NCBI GenBank assembly: GCA_034670265.1
Contig: JAXMNU010000002.1
Coordinates: forward strand, 1 to 64,000
Origin: Halomarinibacterium sp034670265
GTDB taxonomy: Bacteria; Bacteroidota; Bacteroidia; Flavobacteriales; Flavobacteriaceae
Length of the DNA stretch: 64,000 nt
Direction: 5' to 3'
The position numbers and the translations under genes are program-made. Of the stretch, positions 22,693 through 31,917 are shown piece by piece. The notes beneath the pieces were generated by a model. It saw nothing but the letters and a program-made list of their open reading frames with translations. It searched no databases and was not told the DNA's origin. How positions within the stretch are numbered: the first letter of the stretch is position 1; each line of letters opens with the position of its first letter.

Positions 22693-24183
22693 TTAGTTCA
22701 ACTTAACTATTTTCTGGGTTGTTTTATTCCCATCCATATTATACACGTCTATAAAATAAACTCCTTGTGTAAGGGTTGAAATATCTAAGATATATTCTTT
22801 TGAACTAGCAACCCTCTCTGCTTTAATAATCATTCCTAATTGATTAATTACCTTAATCTTTGATATGAGATTGACCCCCTCAATAGTAATAGTATTTCTT
22901 GCAGGCACTGGATAGACCGTAAAGGTATCTAAATAGTTATTGGGAGTTCCTCCAAGAATATTAGGGTTTTCAAAAATATAGGCAGATCCAGCGCGGTCTA
23001 TTTCATCCCCACCATTTACATCATGATCTTCCCAAGGTGCTCCTGCAATTAATTGATTTTCATGCATTGCAATACTCCAACCATAAAAATCTTCACCTAC
23101 GGTGTCATTTCCTACTATTATTTGATCCTCTACCCAAGAACCATTGGTTTCCTTTTTATAGAAATAAACTTCTCCTTGTTCAAATCCAAATATATGTGGG
23201 GCACTTATCGTAATATAATTAGGCATAATATCGGTACTCCACCCAAATTGTTTTGGCTCTGTAGAAGAATTACCAATAAATTTTTGTACTTCTATCCATT
23301 CTCCTTGAGTATTTTTTTCAAATACATAAGCCGCTCCTTCTTCAAGATTTGCTCCATAAGCACCAACTACTAATTGGTCTCCGGACATACTAACCGAATT
23401 ACCGAAGAAAGAATCATTGGATGCGTCTGATGCTACTAATGTCTGTAAATGTTCCCATACTCCATTAGTATCCTTCATATACATATATACAGCACCCTTA
23501 CGTCCGTCTACTTCGCTAGCTCCAATAGCTAAATAGTCCCCTGAAATAGAAACACCTATTCCAAAAACATCCGATCCTTGTGAAGCTGGACTTACTATTT
23601 TTTGTGATTCTTCCCAAATACCTCCGTTATTTGTAAATACATACGCTGCACCCATCCAACTATTATCTCCTGGAGCTCCGGCAACAATAGTATTCCCTTC
23701 AACATCCAATGAAGTAGGATTCATTCCTAACTTTGCATCACCACTATAGTCTGAAGCAACAAGTTTTGTACTAAATTCCCAGTTGTTATTTTGATAATCG
23801 TAAACATACAGTGCCCCAGTTCTCTGCAATCCATTTACATCAGCTCTTCCGGCAGCAACAACTAGATAATCATTCGAAAATTTTGCGCCTCCACCAAATT
23901 CTGCACCATCATTAGGATCAAAAGCTTCGAGCCTCTGTGTAAAATTCCAATTCCCATCAATATCTTTCGCATAAATATAGGCAGCACCAGAAGCAAATGT
24001 TTCGCGTGAGGCACCAACAATTGCAAAGTCATCATTAATAGCGACAGAAGTGCCGTACTCTGCACGACTTTCTCTATTTTCACTTACAATTTTTGCACTC
24101 TGTGTAAATTGAGCTTTGGAGGTAGTAATCCCAAATAAGCAACCTAGGATAATAATACTTTTTGTAATGTTTGTTTTTTTCAT
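22693..24183 (-). CDS. FG-GAP-like beta-propeller protein with T9SS type A sorting domain
   Basis: A 496-residue secreted protein: signal peptide (ending SKAQ), about seven repeats of the type GxxVAxxxDxxxVGAxGxxxxxGAAYVY (FG-GAP/integrin-like propeller, about 25-405), and a C-terminal T9SS domain (about 418-496, YPVPARNTITIEG to TQKIVKLN). It is expected to be exported through the outer membrane by T9SS. The propeller suggests protein or glycan binding, but the ligand is unknown. A pair of perfect 13-bp direct repeats lies about 120-150 bases upstream, next to a LuxR-type regulator gene. Confidence 0.85.
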   Translation of the reverse strand: MKKTNITKSIIILGCLFGITTSKAQFTQSAKIVSENRESRAEYGTSVAINDDFAIVGASRETFASGAAYIYAKDIDGNWNFTQRLEAFDPNDGAEFGGGAKFSNDYLVVAAGRADVNGLQRTGALYVYDYQNNNWEFSTKLVASDYSGDAKLGMNPTSLDVEGNTIVAGAPGDNSWMGAAYVFTNNGGIWEESQKIVSPASQGSDVFGIGVSISGDYLAIGASEVDGRKGAVYMYMKDTNGVWEHLQTLVASDASNDSFFGNSVSMSGDQLVVGAYGANLEEGAAYVFEKNTQGEWIEVQKFIGNSSTEPKQFGWSTDIMPNYITISAPHIFGFEQGEVYFYKKETNGSWVEDQIIVGNDTVGEDFYGWSIAMHENQLIAGAPWEDHDVNGGDEIDRAGSAYIFENPNILGGTPNNYLDTFTVYPVPARNTITIEGVNLISKIKVINQLGMIIKAERVASSKEYILDISTLTQGVYFIDVYNMDGNKTTQKIVKLN

Positions 24184-24299
24184 TTAATCGTTTTTAAAAT
24201 AAAATAGGTTATTAATAATTTGCGTTCAATTATACTGTTTAGAAAATTGAAGGATAAATTTAGATTTCCAGCATATTATTCATTATAAAAAGGTGGGAC

Positions 24300-24334
24300 A
24301 TTTTGTGACATGAGCTCAGCAATTTTGTGACATG
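24300..24334. repeat. Pair of perfect 13-bp direct repeats (candidate operator)
   Basis: ATTTTGTGACATG occurs at 24300-24312 and again at 24322-24334, exactly 22 bases apart (two helical turns, same face). The pair sits between the TPR-LuxR regulator stop and the FG-GAP gene start, so it suits an activator or repressor site for the latter. Confidence 0.5.
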
Positions 24335-24337
24335 GGA

Positions 24338-26008
24338 TTAAATATTCGCAAGATATACGTGAAGGGAGGTGTTACTTGACAAATTCATTTTTTTTGAGAT
24401 CCGTTCCTTTCTTTTTCGACAAGATTGTGGGGTAATATTTAATAAGGATGCTATTTCTTTATAACTTAAATTCATATATAAAAAAGTGATAAAACGAATA
24501 TCTCCTGGCGTTAATCCGGGATGTTGTGCTCTTAGCCTATTAAGAAACCCCTGATTTACTTCCTCGAAATGAATAAAGAAGCTATCCCATTGCCTGTCCT
24601 TTTTCAAATGTTTTTTAAGATTATTAATTTGCTTCTTTAATATGGCATTATTTTCTATTTGGGTGTTCTTTGATATAGATTGTACTATTTCTTCAATAAG
24701 TTCATTTTTACTAGACAAATACAATGCCTTTGCTGTAAGTTCTCTATTTTTTAAATCCAATTCATTCTTTAAACGTTCTCTTTCAAGTAAAACTAGAGCC
24801 TCTTTTTCTTGATGTTTTTGTTCATTTAAAAGAGTTTCATTTTTCTCCCTTTCTAATTCCAATTCAACTATTTTCTTACGCTGTTTGTGTTTTAAGGAGG
24901 TGTTCTTAAAAAACCAAACCAAAAAACCCATAAAAACTACAACACAAATAATCAAGACATAATAAAACTGTCTTTCCTGCTTAAGTAACTCCTTACTTTC
25001 TATGAGCTCCTTTTTATAGTTTTGAACTTGAAATTTCAATTGTTCACTTTTAAAGAGCATGCCATTCTTAATGGCATATAAGGAATCGGTTGCAATAATG
25101 ACAGAATCTTTATAGGAAATGGCTTTTTCGTAAGCGTTAGATTGGCTGTAAAGCATTGAAAGTAAGGTGTATATTTTAGTTCTAGCTTCTATATTTTTTT
25201 CGGCCGAACGTGCTAATAACGCAAATTCCAGAGCTTTTTCGGGCCTATTTAACTTTTCATATACCCTTGCTAGAATTATTAAAACTGAAATTTTATCGTT
25301 TACTGTTATTCGCTCTTTTAAATGAGAAAGATTTTCAATCTTAGGTAAAATACTAAGAGCTAATTTTTCAGCACCAATAAGATCCCCTTTTAATAAAAGG
25401 TTTTCGGCTTTTGCAATTTGTCCTAACAGAAAGATATTTTGAGATTCTTTTAATAGGGGTAAAGCTTCTTCAATATATTTTTCAGAGAAGTCCAATTCCC
25501 CCAATTCATTCCCAACTAATGCAAGGTTTATAGCATAGGCTCCAATTTGTTCTTTATCATCCAATTGTTTTGCTATTTCGTAGGCCTTAAAAAAAGATTC
25601 TTTTGCTTTTAAAAAATCTTTATCTTCAATATATAAAACCCCCACATTGTTAAACACCTGCATTTCTTGTTTTTGACCAAGATGATCGACCGCAGTTTCA
25701 TATGCTTGTAAATAATAATAAAATGCTTCCCCATAATCCAGCATCAAGAAATAATTAGTGCCAATATTTAAGGTTGCACTAAAGACTTGTTGGTACCATG
25801 AATTTTGAATCGCTATTTCTCTAGCAACGATTAATTCTTCAATTGATTTAGAGTGGTTTTTTTCAGCTAAGTACTTTATTCCTATATCTATACGGTCTAT
25901 AACACTCGATTGTGTTTCAGTTCTAGAATCAATTATAGATTGAGCAAAAAGCTGAATTGTAAATGAATTAAATAAGAATAGTATAACAACACAATGATGT
26001 TTACACAT
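24338..26008 (-). CDS. Membrane-anchored TPR protein with LuxR-type HTH
   Basis: A 556-residue regulator typical of Bacteroidota. Order: signal-like hydrophobic start (residues 7-22), about six tetratricopeptide repeats (35-310), one transmembrane helix (348-367, YYVLIICVVVFMGFLVWFF), a long coiled coil (370-470), and a C-terminal LuxR-type helix-turn-helix (about 495-545, LTPGDIRFITFLYMNLSYKEIASLLNITPQS region). Periplasmic TPRs probably sense a signal while the HTH acts in the cytoplasm. A candidate target is the downstream FG-GAP gene, which has paired repeats in front of it; that link is inference. Confidence 0.88.
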   Translation of the reverse strand: MCKHHCVVILFLFNSFTIQLFAQSIIDSRTETQSSVIDRIDIGIKYLAEKNHSKSIEELIVAREIAIQNSWYQQVFSATLNIGTNYFLMLDYGEAFYYYLQAYETAVDHLGQKQEMQVFNNVGVLYIEDKDFLKAKESFFKAYEIAKQLDDKEQIGAYAINLALVGNELGELDFSEKYIEEALPLLKESQNIFLLGQIAKAENLLLKGDLIGAEKLALSILPKIENLSHLKERITVNDKISVLIILARVYEKLNRPEKALEFALLARSAEKNIEARTKIYTLLSMLYSQSNAYEKAISYKDSVIIATDSLYAIKNGMLFKSEQLKFQVQNYKKELIESKELLKQERQFYYVLIICVVVFMGFLVWFFKNTSLKHKQRKKIVELELEREKNETLLNEQKHQEKEALVLLERERLKNELDLKNRELTAKALYLSSKNELIEEIVQSISKNTQIENNAILKKQINNLKKHLKKDRQWDSFFIHFEEVNQGFLNRLRAQHPGLTPGDIRFITFLYMNLSYKEIASLLNITPQSCRKRKERISKKMNLSSNTSLHVYLANI

Positions 26009-26250
26009 TACAAATTGAAGTTTAAAATGAAAAAAATGTTTTGGAAGAAATAAAAATATTTTATGCTGTTTTATATAAAAACTATACGTCAGTTTTAAGA
26101 CGCTTTTGGTTTATATATGTTACACTATTTTTTATTTAATAAATAGAAGTGTTTTTAATTTAAAAATTTATTCATAAGAATAAATAATAATGATACAGCA
26201 AAAAAGATATTAAGAGTAATTTAAATTAAGAAAATTGTTCAAAAGGAAAA

Positions 26251-26709
26251 TTAATTAATTCCATTCATAGTAAGAACCGTAGTACCCCAAACAATTAACG
26301 AAGAAAGAAAAATACCAATGGTATTGGCGTAAAAAGCTTTGCTTTTTTCAATTTTAAAAAGATAGGTGGCAATACTACCAGCATAGACTCCTGTTCCAGG
26401 TAAAGGTATCATCACAAATAGTAACAATCCCCAAAATCCATATTTCTGAATTTTATTTCCAGAACCTGTTTTGGCTCTTCGTGCCACCCAAATAGCCGAT
26501 TTTTTATAGGTATTCCAGCCCAATAAGTAATGATTTACTTTATCCAAAAAGAACATCATCATCGGGAACACCAACACATTGGCACCAAAGGCTACTATAA
26601 AAACCAAATAGATATTGGTACCGTTAAGTAATCCCACAGGGATACCCACCTTTGCTTCACCAAAGGGAGAGATACTCCATAGCATTACCGTAATTAGTTC
26701 TTGTATCAC
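26251..26709 (-). CDS. Small multidrug export family membrane protein
   Basis: A 152-residue protein with about four hydrophobic helices, matching the COG2426 (Sm_multidrug_ex) family: FGEAKVGIPVGLL, NVLVFPMMMFFLD, GLLLFVMIPLPGTGVYAGSIATYLF. The export function is a family label without strong evidence. Two good -7 boxes lie just upstream. Confidence 0.85.
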   Translation of the reverse strand: MIQELITVMLWSISPFGEAKVGIPVGLLNGTNIYLVFIVAFGANVLVFPMMMFFLDKVNHYLLGWNTYKKSAIWVARRAKTGSGNKIQKYGFWGLLLFVMIPLPGTGVYAGSIATYLFKIEKSKAFYANTIGIFLSSLIVWGTTVLTMNGIN

Positions 26710-26728
26710 AATTTTATTTTTGAAAGTG

Positions 26729-26759
26729 CAAAAATACTTCTCTTACACATACAAACATA
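26729..26759 (-). promoter_or_regulatory. Two -7 elements for the small multidrug export gene
   Basis: The minus strand has TATGTTTG (26752-26759) and TATTTTTG (26729-26736), both perfect TAnnTTTG matches, 15 bases apart, ahead of the start at 26709. The nearer one would give a leader of about 13 bases. They could be alternative promoters. Confidence 0.5.
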
Positions 26760-26895
26760 TTTTGCCATCATAATATTTTATTAAAGAAAGTATAACGTTC
26801 ATTTTCAGCAAAGTGATATGATTTATGTCATTTTTTTCCTCTTTTATCCATTGTACTTTTTTAGTCGATTTTAAAAGTCATTAAATACTTGTATT

Positions 26896-27636
26896 ATGGA
26901 ACTAAAGAAAAACCCAGGTGTAAGCCTCGCCAATTGGAGCACTACTTTCTTTTTAATGGGATTAGCAATGATGCTTTTTATATCCTATCAAGCAATTGAA
27001 AGCAAATCATACGATCGAGATTTAGCTTCTGGAGAGGTATTGGATGTTGGTGATGACCTTGAAGACGTAATTCCAATCACAGATCAATTAACACCGCCCC
27101 CACCTCCACCACCTCCACCACCAGCTATTTCTACCCAAGTAATTGAGGTGGTTGAAAACGATGCTGAAGTAGATGAAACTATTATTGAATCTTCTGAAAC
27201 CGATCAAGACCAAGTGATTGTTGAAATTGAAGAAATTGAAGATGTAGAAATTGAAGAAGAGGAAATGGTCTATGTACCCTTTGCTGTCATTGAAGACGTA
27301 CCCATCTATCCTGGTTGCGAGTCTAAAACTAACAACAACGACCGAAAACAATGTATGGAGGTGAAAGTGATGGAGTTTGTTCAAAATAAATTTAACACCG
27401 AATTAGCTAATGACCTTGGCTTAGAAGGAAAGCAACGGATAAGTGTTCAGTTTAAAATTGATAGACAAGGCATGGTCACTAATGTTCGAGCAAGAGCTCC
27501 GCACCCAAGATTGGAGCAAGAAGCTATTCGTGTCATTGAGTCACTTCCTAAAATGACACCTGGAAAGCAACGCGGGAAACCAGTAGGGGTTTTATATGCA
27601 CTCCCCATTCTGTTTAAGGTTGAAAATACAAATTAA
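26896..27636 (+). CDS. TonB family energy transducer
   Basis: A 246-residue TonB-like protein: N-terminal membrane anchor (about 15-33), a run of ten prolines (residues about 66-75), an acidic Glu/Asp/Ile/Val-rich periplasm-spanning linker, and a C-terminal TonB domain (about 130-246, VPIYPGCESK, ISVQFKIDRQGMVTNVRAR, PKMTPGKQRGKPV). It couples the proton motive force to TonB-dependent outer membrane receptors. The linker is unusually acidic rather than the Pro/Lys-rich type of enteric TonB. The gene converges with the LytTR regulator gene, only 2 bases apart. Confidence 0.92.
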   Translation: MELKKNPGVSLANWSTTFFLMGLAMMLFISYQAIESKSYDRDLASGEVLDVGDDLEDVIPITDQLTPPPPPPPPPPAISTQVIEVVENDAEVDETIIESSETDQDQVIVEIEEIEDVEIEEEEMVYVPFAVIEDVPIYPGCESKTNNNDRKQCMEVKVMEFVQNKFNTELANDLGLEGKQRISVQFKIDRQGMVTNVRARAPHPRLEQEAIRVIESLPKMTPGKQRGKPVGVLYALPILFKVENTN

Positions 27637-27638
27637 AA

Positions 27639-28409
27639 TTACTGCAACCACCTTTTAAAAGCTTGTGCCTTTTCCCTACTAATATCTATAGAAATTGAAG
27701 CTGGGGCCAATAATTTTACTATAAGTTTTCCGTAAGAGTCGGCTTTAAAGCTTTCCACGGCATCCGATTTTATAATGATTTGCCTATTGGCACGGAAAAA
27801 CAAATTTGGATTTACCAATTCTTCAATTTCTTCCATGGTTTGGAAATCGGTAATAAATTTTTGGTTATCCTTAGTTACTAGATAAATAAGAACGTCTTTT
27901 TGAAAATAGGATATATTCTCCTGACTTACAATTATAAACGCCTTCCCAGAATGAACAATAAATCGCTCTTTATATATTTTTTGTGCTTTGGAAAGATTTA
28001 AATCTCGGATTAAGGCTTCCAGTTGGTTGTTAAAGGTGAAGTTTTTAATTTCTTTAATTCGCTTAAACTTATAAATAGCTTGGGTTAACTCTTCTTTATC
28101 TACAGGTTTCAATAAATAATCGATACTATTTAATTTAAAAGCTCTTATAGCATATTCGTTATAGGCGGTTGTAAAAATGACGGGGCAATTTATTTGAACT
28201 TCCTGAAATAAATCGAAACTTACTCCATCACTTAATTGGATATCCATAAATAATAAATCGGGTTCTGGATTAGAAGCAAAATAGGTTAAGCTGGATTTTA
28301 CAGAATTTAAAACAATTTCTATATGAATATCCGAATCTATTTCATTGACCAGTTTTAAAAGTCCCCTTGCCACCAATGGTTCATCTTCAATAATAATCGC
28401 TTTTATCAT
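27639..28409 (-). CDS. LytTR-family response regulator
   Basis: A 256-residue response regulator: receiver domain (1-120) with acidic pair E8/D9, phospho-acceptor D56 in LLFMDIQLS and Lys in DYLLKPVDKEEL, then a LytTR DNA-binding domain (about 145-256, FIVHSGKAFIIVSQENISYF and FFRANRQIIIK). It lies 2 bases after its cognate sensor kinase gene, so they form a two-component pair. Targets are unknown; neighbours include TonB. Confidence 0.93.
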   Translation of the reverse strand: MIKAIIIEDEPLVARGLLKLVNEIDSDIHIEIVLNSVKSSLTYFASNPEPDLLFMDIQLSDGVSFDLFQEVQINCPVIFTTAYNEYAIRAFKLNSIDYLLKPVDKEELTQAIYKFKRIKEIKNFTFNNQLEALIRDLNLSKAQKIYKERFIVHSGKAFIIVSQENISYFQKDVLIYLVTKDNQKFITDFQTMEEIEELVNPNLFFRANRQIIIKSDAVESFKADSYGKLIVKLLAPASISIDISREKAQAFKRWLQ

Positions 28410-28411
28410 AA

Positions 28412-29422
28412 CTAATGAATTAAAGGGATATGGACTGCAAAATTATTTGGATCTGATTCAATTCTTAAACCTTTATCTGATAAGTATTTATATAAATCTT
28501 TTAAATTTTCTAGCCCTAATTTATTGCTATTTTCAACTTGCGTTTTTTTAATGACATTATTTTTTACCATTAAATATGTCCCATCTGTTTTTATCTGAAT
28601 TAAGAGTGGATTTTCTAAAGTAATGCTATTATGTTTTACCACATTCTCAATCAACATTTGTGATATTACAGGAACGATTCCTTTTTCTAAATCTTCTTCG
28701 GCTATTTCAATTCGAAATTGTATGGCTCCATTGAAGCGAGTTTTCATAAGTGAAATGTAATGCTTTACAAAATCCATTTCTGTTTTTAGTGACACCACGT
28801 CTTTGTCTCTATTTTGAAGCGTGTATCGATATACTTTTGATAATTGCTGAAGAAACTCGGAAGCCAATTGTTGATTTTCAAAAATTAGGCTATTAAGCGA
28901 GGTCAATGCATTAAACAGAAAATGCGGATTTAACTGATTTCGCAAAGCATCATATTTAACCATAGCCCGATCTTTTTCAAGGTTGCTACGGTTTATTAAG
29001 TTATACTTCCATTCTTCAAAATAATAATACCCAAAAATAGTGAGGTTAAAAATCACAGCGATAAAGAAATTCATCAAGTAAACAACACTATCCCACATGG
29101 GAATTATTTGTAAATCGAACATTGAATTGGCAAGAAAGAAAATGCTATAAGAAATGAAAATCATTAAAAGCGTTGAAAGAAATATTTGTAGACAAATCTT
29201 TTGTAATGGTTTTTTGGAAATTGGAATTATTTTTTCTAAAAGTCTATCTAACAACACTGTACTCTCCCAACCCAATACAAATAACAACAAGGCTGTTATG
29301 GTTAAAATGATATGATAACTAGGAGGTTCATTTGGAAATACTTTTAACCTAATTATTATCATTACAATATTAATTGCGATTAAAACCGAATAACTATATC
29401 TACGTTTTATACTCATATCCAC
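28412..29422 (-). CDS. LytS/YehU-type sensor histidine kinase
   Basis: A 336-residue membrane kinase with four hydrophobic helices in the first 130 residues, then the His-kinase block QLNPHFLFNALTSLNSLIF (phospho-acceptor His) and a HATPase region with ISQMLIENVVKHN (N box). No separate sensory domain is seen, so the membrane part probably senses. It is co-transcribed with the LytTR regulator gene. Confidence 0.92.
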   Translation of the reverse strand: MDMSIKRRYSYSVLIAINIVMIIIRLKVFPNEPPSYHIILTITALLLFVLGWESTVLLDRLLEKIIPISKKPLQKICLQIFLSTLLMIFISYSIFFLANSMFDLQIIPMWDSVVYLMNFFIAVIFNLTIFGYYYFEEWKYNLINRSNLEKDRAMVKYDALRNQLNPHFLFNALTSLNSLIFENQQLASEFLQQLSKVYRYTLQNRDKDVVSLKTEMDFVKHYISLMKTRFNGAIQFRIEIAEEDLEKGIVPVISQMLIENVVKHNSITLENPLLIQIKTDGTYLMVKNNVIKKTQVENSNKLGLENLKDLYKYLSDKGLRIESDPNNFAVHIPLIH

Positions 29423-29789
29423 TTAAGTAGTTTATAAAGTAAAATGGTTTAAATTTTTGAGCTAAAATTACAATTTAGCACATATTAATAATCCGTTTTT
29501 GTGTCGTAATGCATAATTTGAACAACGAAGTGCGGTTTTACTATCCTAAAGTGCTTAATCGTGATGTTCTACTTCTAAAATCATAGTTACCTATCCTCAT
29601 ATTAAAGATATACCATTAATTATCAATAGCATAGACATTTTTCACTTCAACCTATACTTTTTTGCACTTCAATAGATTTCATTGCTACTTCGCCGGGATA
29701 TTTTTTTAGGAAACAACACTGCCATCTACATTTGTCCTATTAAATCATCAATAATCAAAAAACGAACTATTAATCTTAAATCTTTAAAC
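29423..29789. other. 367-bp gene-free stretch
   Basis: This is the divergent control region between the LytS kinase gene and the outer-membrane protein gene. No gene or hairpin terminator was recognised. TAATTTTA on the minus strand is a near -7 match for the kinase; no perfect box was found for the plus-strand gene. An open frame from 29682 simply extends the next gene without an adequate signal peptide. Confidence 0.5.
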
Positions 29790-30455
29790 ATGAAAAAACT
29801 ATTGTTTACCGCATTCATTCTATTTTGCTCTATGGGGGTAAAAGCACAAATTAATTATGGATTTCAAGCATCAGGTGTATTAAGCAATGCCACTTTTACA
29901 GATGATGACCTTGACAATACCAAAAAGGAATTTAGACCTGGTTTTGCAGCGGGTATTTTTGTTGAATTCCCTATTTCAGACAATTTTGGTGTGATACCTT
30001 CAGTAAACTTTATGCAAAAAGGAGTTAAGGTAACTAGCGAAACTATCATAGCTGGCGAGAATTTTAATCAAGAAATGAAAGCCAGTCTAAACTACATTGA
30101 GGTTCCTGTAATAGTAGTCTATACTATTGGCAAATCTAACTTCTATATTGGTGCCGGACCTTCATTTGGTTATGGCCTCTCTGGAAAATTAAAAGGGACA
30201 TTTGAATTTGAAGAAGAGGGTATTCTTTACAGTGAATCGTTTAATATGGATGCCTTTAAAAGCGAAGATGAAGATGGAGCCGGGCTAAAAAGATTTGACT
30301 TTGGTATTACAGGGATGGCTGGATATAAAATATCATCAAATTTTTCAGTTGCTGCCAGTTACCTACATGGGTTAAGCAATATTGCAAGCGATGATGCCAA
30401 TAATGCAAAGTTTAGTAATAGAAACATCTTAATTTCATTGGCATACAAAATATAA
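29790..30455 (+). CDS. Outer membrane beta-barrel (porin family) protein
   Basis: A 221-residue protein with a signal peptide (MKKLLFTAFILFCSMGVKAQ) and eight or so amphipathic strands typical of the OMP_b-brl_2/PorT-like small barrel, with a C-terminal aromatic end (NILISLAYKI). The ATG at 29790 is chosen because it starts the signal peptide. The specific role is unknown. It is followed by two unknown secreted-protein genes with short gaps, which suggests an operon. Confidence 0.85.
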   Translation: MKKLLFTAFILFCSMGVKAQINYGFQASGVLSNATFTDDDLDNTKKEFRPGFAAGIFVEFPISDNFGVIPSVNFMQKGVKVTSETIIAGENFNQEMKASLNYIEVPVIVVYTIGKSNFYIGAGPSFGYGLSGKLKGTFEFEEEGILYSESFNMDAFKSEDEDGAGLKRFDFGITGMAGYKISSNFSVAASYLHGLSNIASDDANNAKFSNRNILISLAYKI

Positions 30456-30518
30456 ACTTTTTATAAAACCAACTATAGTATGTTTTTGCCAACATCCTAT
30501 AGTTTAAAACTTCAAATT

Positions 30519-31286
30519 ATGAATAAGATCATTGCCATTACGCCAATCATAACTTTACTGTATTTTATGAATGCGTACTTCGGACACAGTATTATTGAAC
30601 CTGAAACTCTTGGCCTCAATTCTATTGAAAATGTAATTATAGGTAAGAGTAAACTAAAGGGAAAGAAATATCCTTTAAAAGTTACTTTTAAGGAAGCAAC
30701 AGAAAGGGAATACATTAATGCATCGATAAATCAAGACATAATCTTTGAAATGAATGAAGACGATGCAAAAAAAATTGATGGTGTCATTCATCTAAAAATA
30801 AAAGAAGAGTGGAAAGCAATTACCAGTCTTAAAGATGAGTTCCTTTCGGAGTTTAATATCAACCTTTGCACCTATTATTACCTAGGGAAAAATAATTCAA
30901 TTAATGCTTATTTAATTGGTTCCAATTCATTTTTTGATGAAAAGGAATGGTATTTAGTAGACGCAAAAACGGCAGAGGTTATTACTGTTACCTCCAACCC
31001 TATTTTTTCGCCCAATTACTTAAATTTTGCAACTTTAAATTTAGTATCCACTTCTAATAAACCGCTTAAAGGTTTTTATTTATCAAAACTCAATAAGACT
31101 AATAGCATTTTAGCGGCATCTCACTATTATGTGGCTAAAAATGAAAAGTGGATTCCATATGAAGTTTTTTGGGAAACCAACAATTCATTACTAATTAAAG
31201 TACTTCCAGAAAAAAAATCAAATAATCTAAAAAATGAACCTTTAGAAAGTGATTTCTCTTATGTGAGAATGACCATTAAAAGCTAA
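30519..31286 (+). CDS. Unknown protein with N-terminal hydrophobic segment
   Basis: No family recognised. The 255-residue protein starts with MNKIIAITPIITLLYFMNAYFGHS (a signal peptide or anchor) and continues as a mixed domain with VIIGKSKLKGKKYPLKVTF, KEEWKAITSLKDEF and a C-terminal WIPYEVFWETNNSLLIKV. An in-frame ATG at 30480 would add 13 residues but spoils the signal. It sits 63 bases after the barrel gene and 12 before the next, so the three are probably expressed together. Confidence 0.6.
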   Translation: MNKIIAITPIITLLYFMNAYFGHSIIEPETLGLNSIENVIIGKSKLKGKKYPLKVTFKEATEREYINASINQDIIFEMNEDDAKKIDGVIHLKIKEEWKAITSLKDEFLSEFNINLCTYYYLGKNNSINAYLIGSNSFFDEKEWYLVDAKTAEVITVTSNPIFSPNYLNFATLNLVSTSNKPLKGFYLSKLNKTNSILAASHYYVAKNEKWIPYEVFWETNNSLLIKVLPEKKSNNLKNEPLESDFSYVRMTIKS

Positions 31287-31298
31287 CACATTAACATT

Positions 31299-31763
31299 AT
31301 GAGACTAATTCAATTTTTAATTCTTATTGCCTTACTTTTAGTAAGCAATATTACTTGGTCACAGACCATAGAATACAAAACTATTACGGTAGTAGAATCT
31401 ATTATCCCCAATGGCTTAGGCAGGTCTAGAATGATAAGTTCCGAAGAACCCAGAGATTATAAAGAGTTTACCTCTAGCCGAACTGCAGAGGATGATGAAC
31501 GAAATAAATCTGATAGAGGTGAAATTCGTTTAAAAAACTTTGATGAAACCAAACTTCTAAATTTTTTCAATCTAGGAGGAATTCGTTTTCAAAATATTGC
31601 GGCAAACGATGCTGTTGTAACTTCAAAATTAAATGATCTTGCTACACAAGGATGGGAGTTAGCATTTGTTAATAGTGGAGTTGAAAGTTTTAGCGGAGAA
31701 AGTGATAACAATGGTATTTTTATAACGAGATACATCTTTAAAAGACAAAAAAATTATAATTAA
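31299..31763 (+). CDS. DUF4177-like secreted protein
   Basis: A 154-residue protein with a signal peptide (ending TWSQ). The start of the mature chain (TIEYKTITVVES) and the end (LNDLATQGWELAFVNSG..ITRYIFKRQ) match the DUF4177 pattern (YEYKxV ... LNxLxxxGWELV). A charged, probably disordered stretch lies between. Function unknown. Last gene of a three-gene unit, ended by a strong terminator. Confidence 0.65.
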   Translation: MRLIQFLILIALLLVSNITWSQTIEYKTITVVESIIPNGLGRSRMISSEEPRDYKEFTSSRTAEDDERNKSDRGEIRLKNFDETKLLNFFNLGGIRFQNIAANDAVVTSKLNDLATQGWELAFVNSGVESFSGESDNNGIFITRYIFKRQKNYN

Positions 31764-31805
31764 AAACGAGGTCATAAGTCAATCAATTAACTAATTAACC
31801 AAATT

Positions 31806-31835
31806 AAGGCGCTAGAAAATTTGCTAGCGCCTTTT
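31806..31835 (+). terminator. Terminator after the three-gene secreted-protein unit
   Basis: A 10-bp stem, AAGGCGCTAG (31806-31815) with CTAGCGCCTT (31824-31833), an 8-base loop, then more T. Confidence 0.9.
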
Positions 31836-31917
31836 AACCGTTTAAAACATTTTATAGGATTATTAGAAACCTAATAATTATTTAGCTTTCGATTGCTTAC
31901 TTTAATTTATTTAAGTA

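Noticed and set aside
26122..26152. AT-rich hairpin ACACT/AGTGT as a terminator
   Set aside because: Its T tract is on the plus strand, where no gene ends. It would not serve the minus-strand gene.
27088..27384. 98-codon minus-strand frame rich in Trp/Arg at its end
   Set aside because: It is the reverse of the TonB proline-rich and acidic linker, so a composition artefact.
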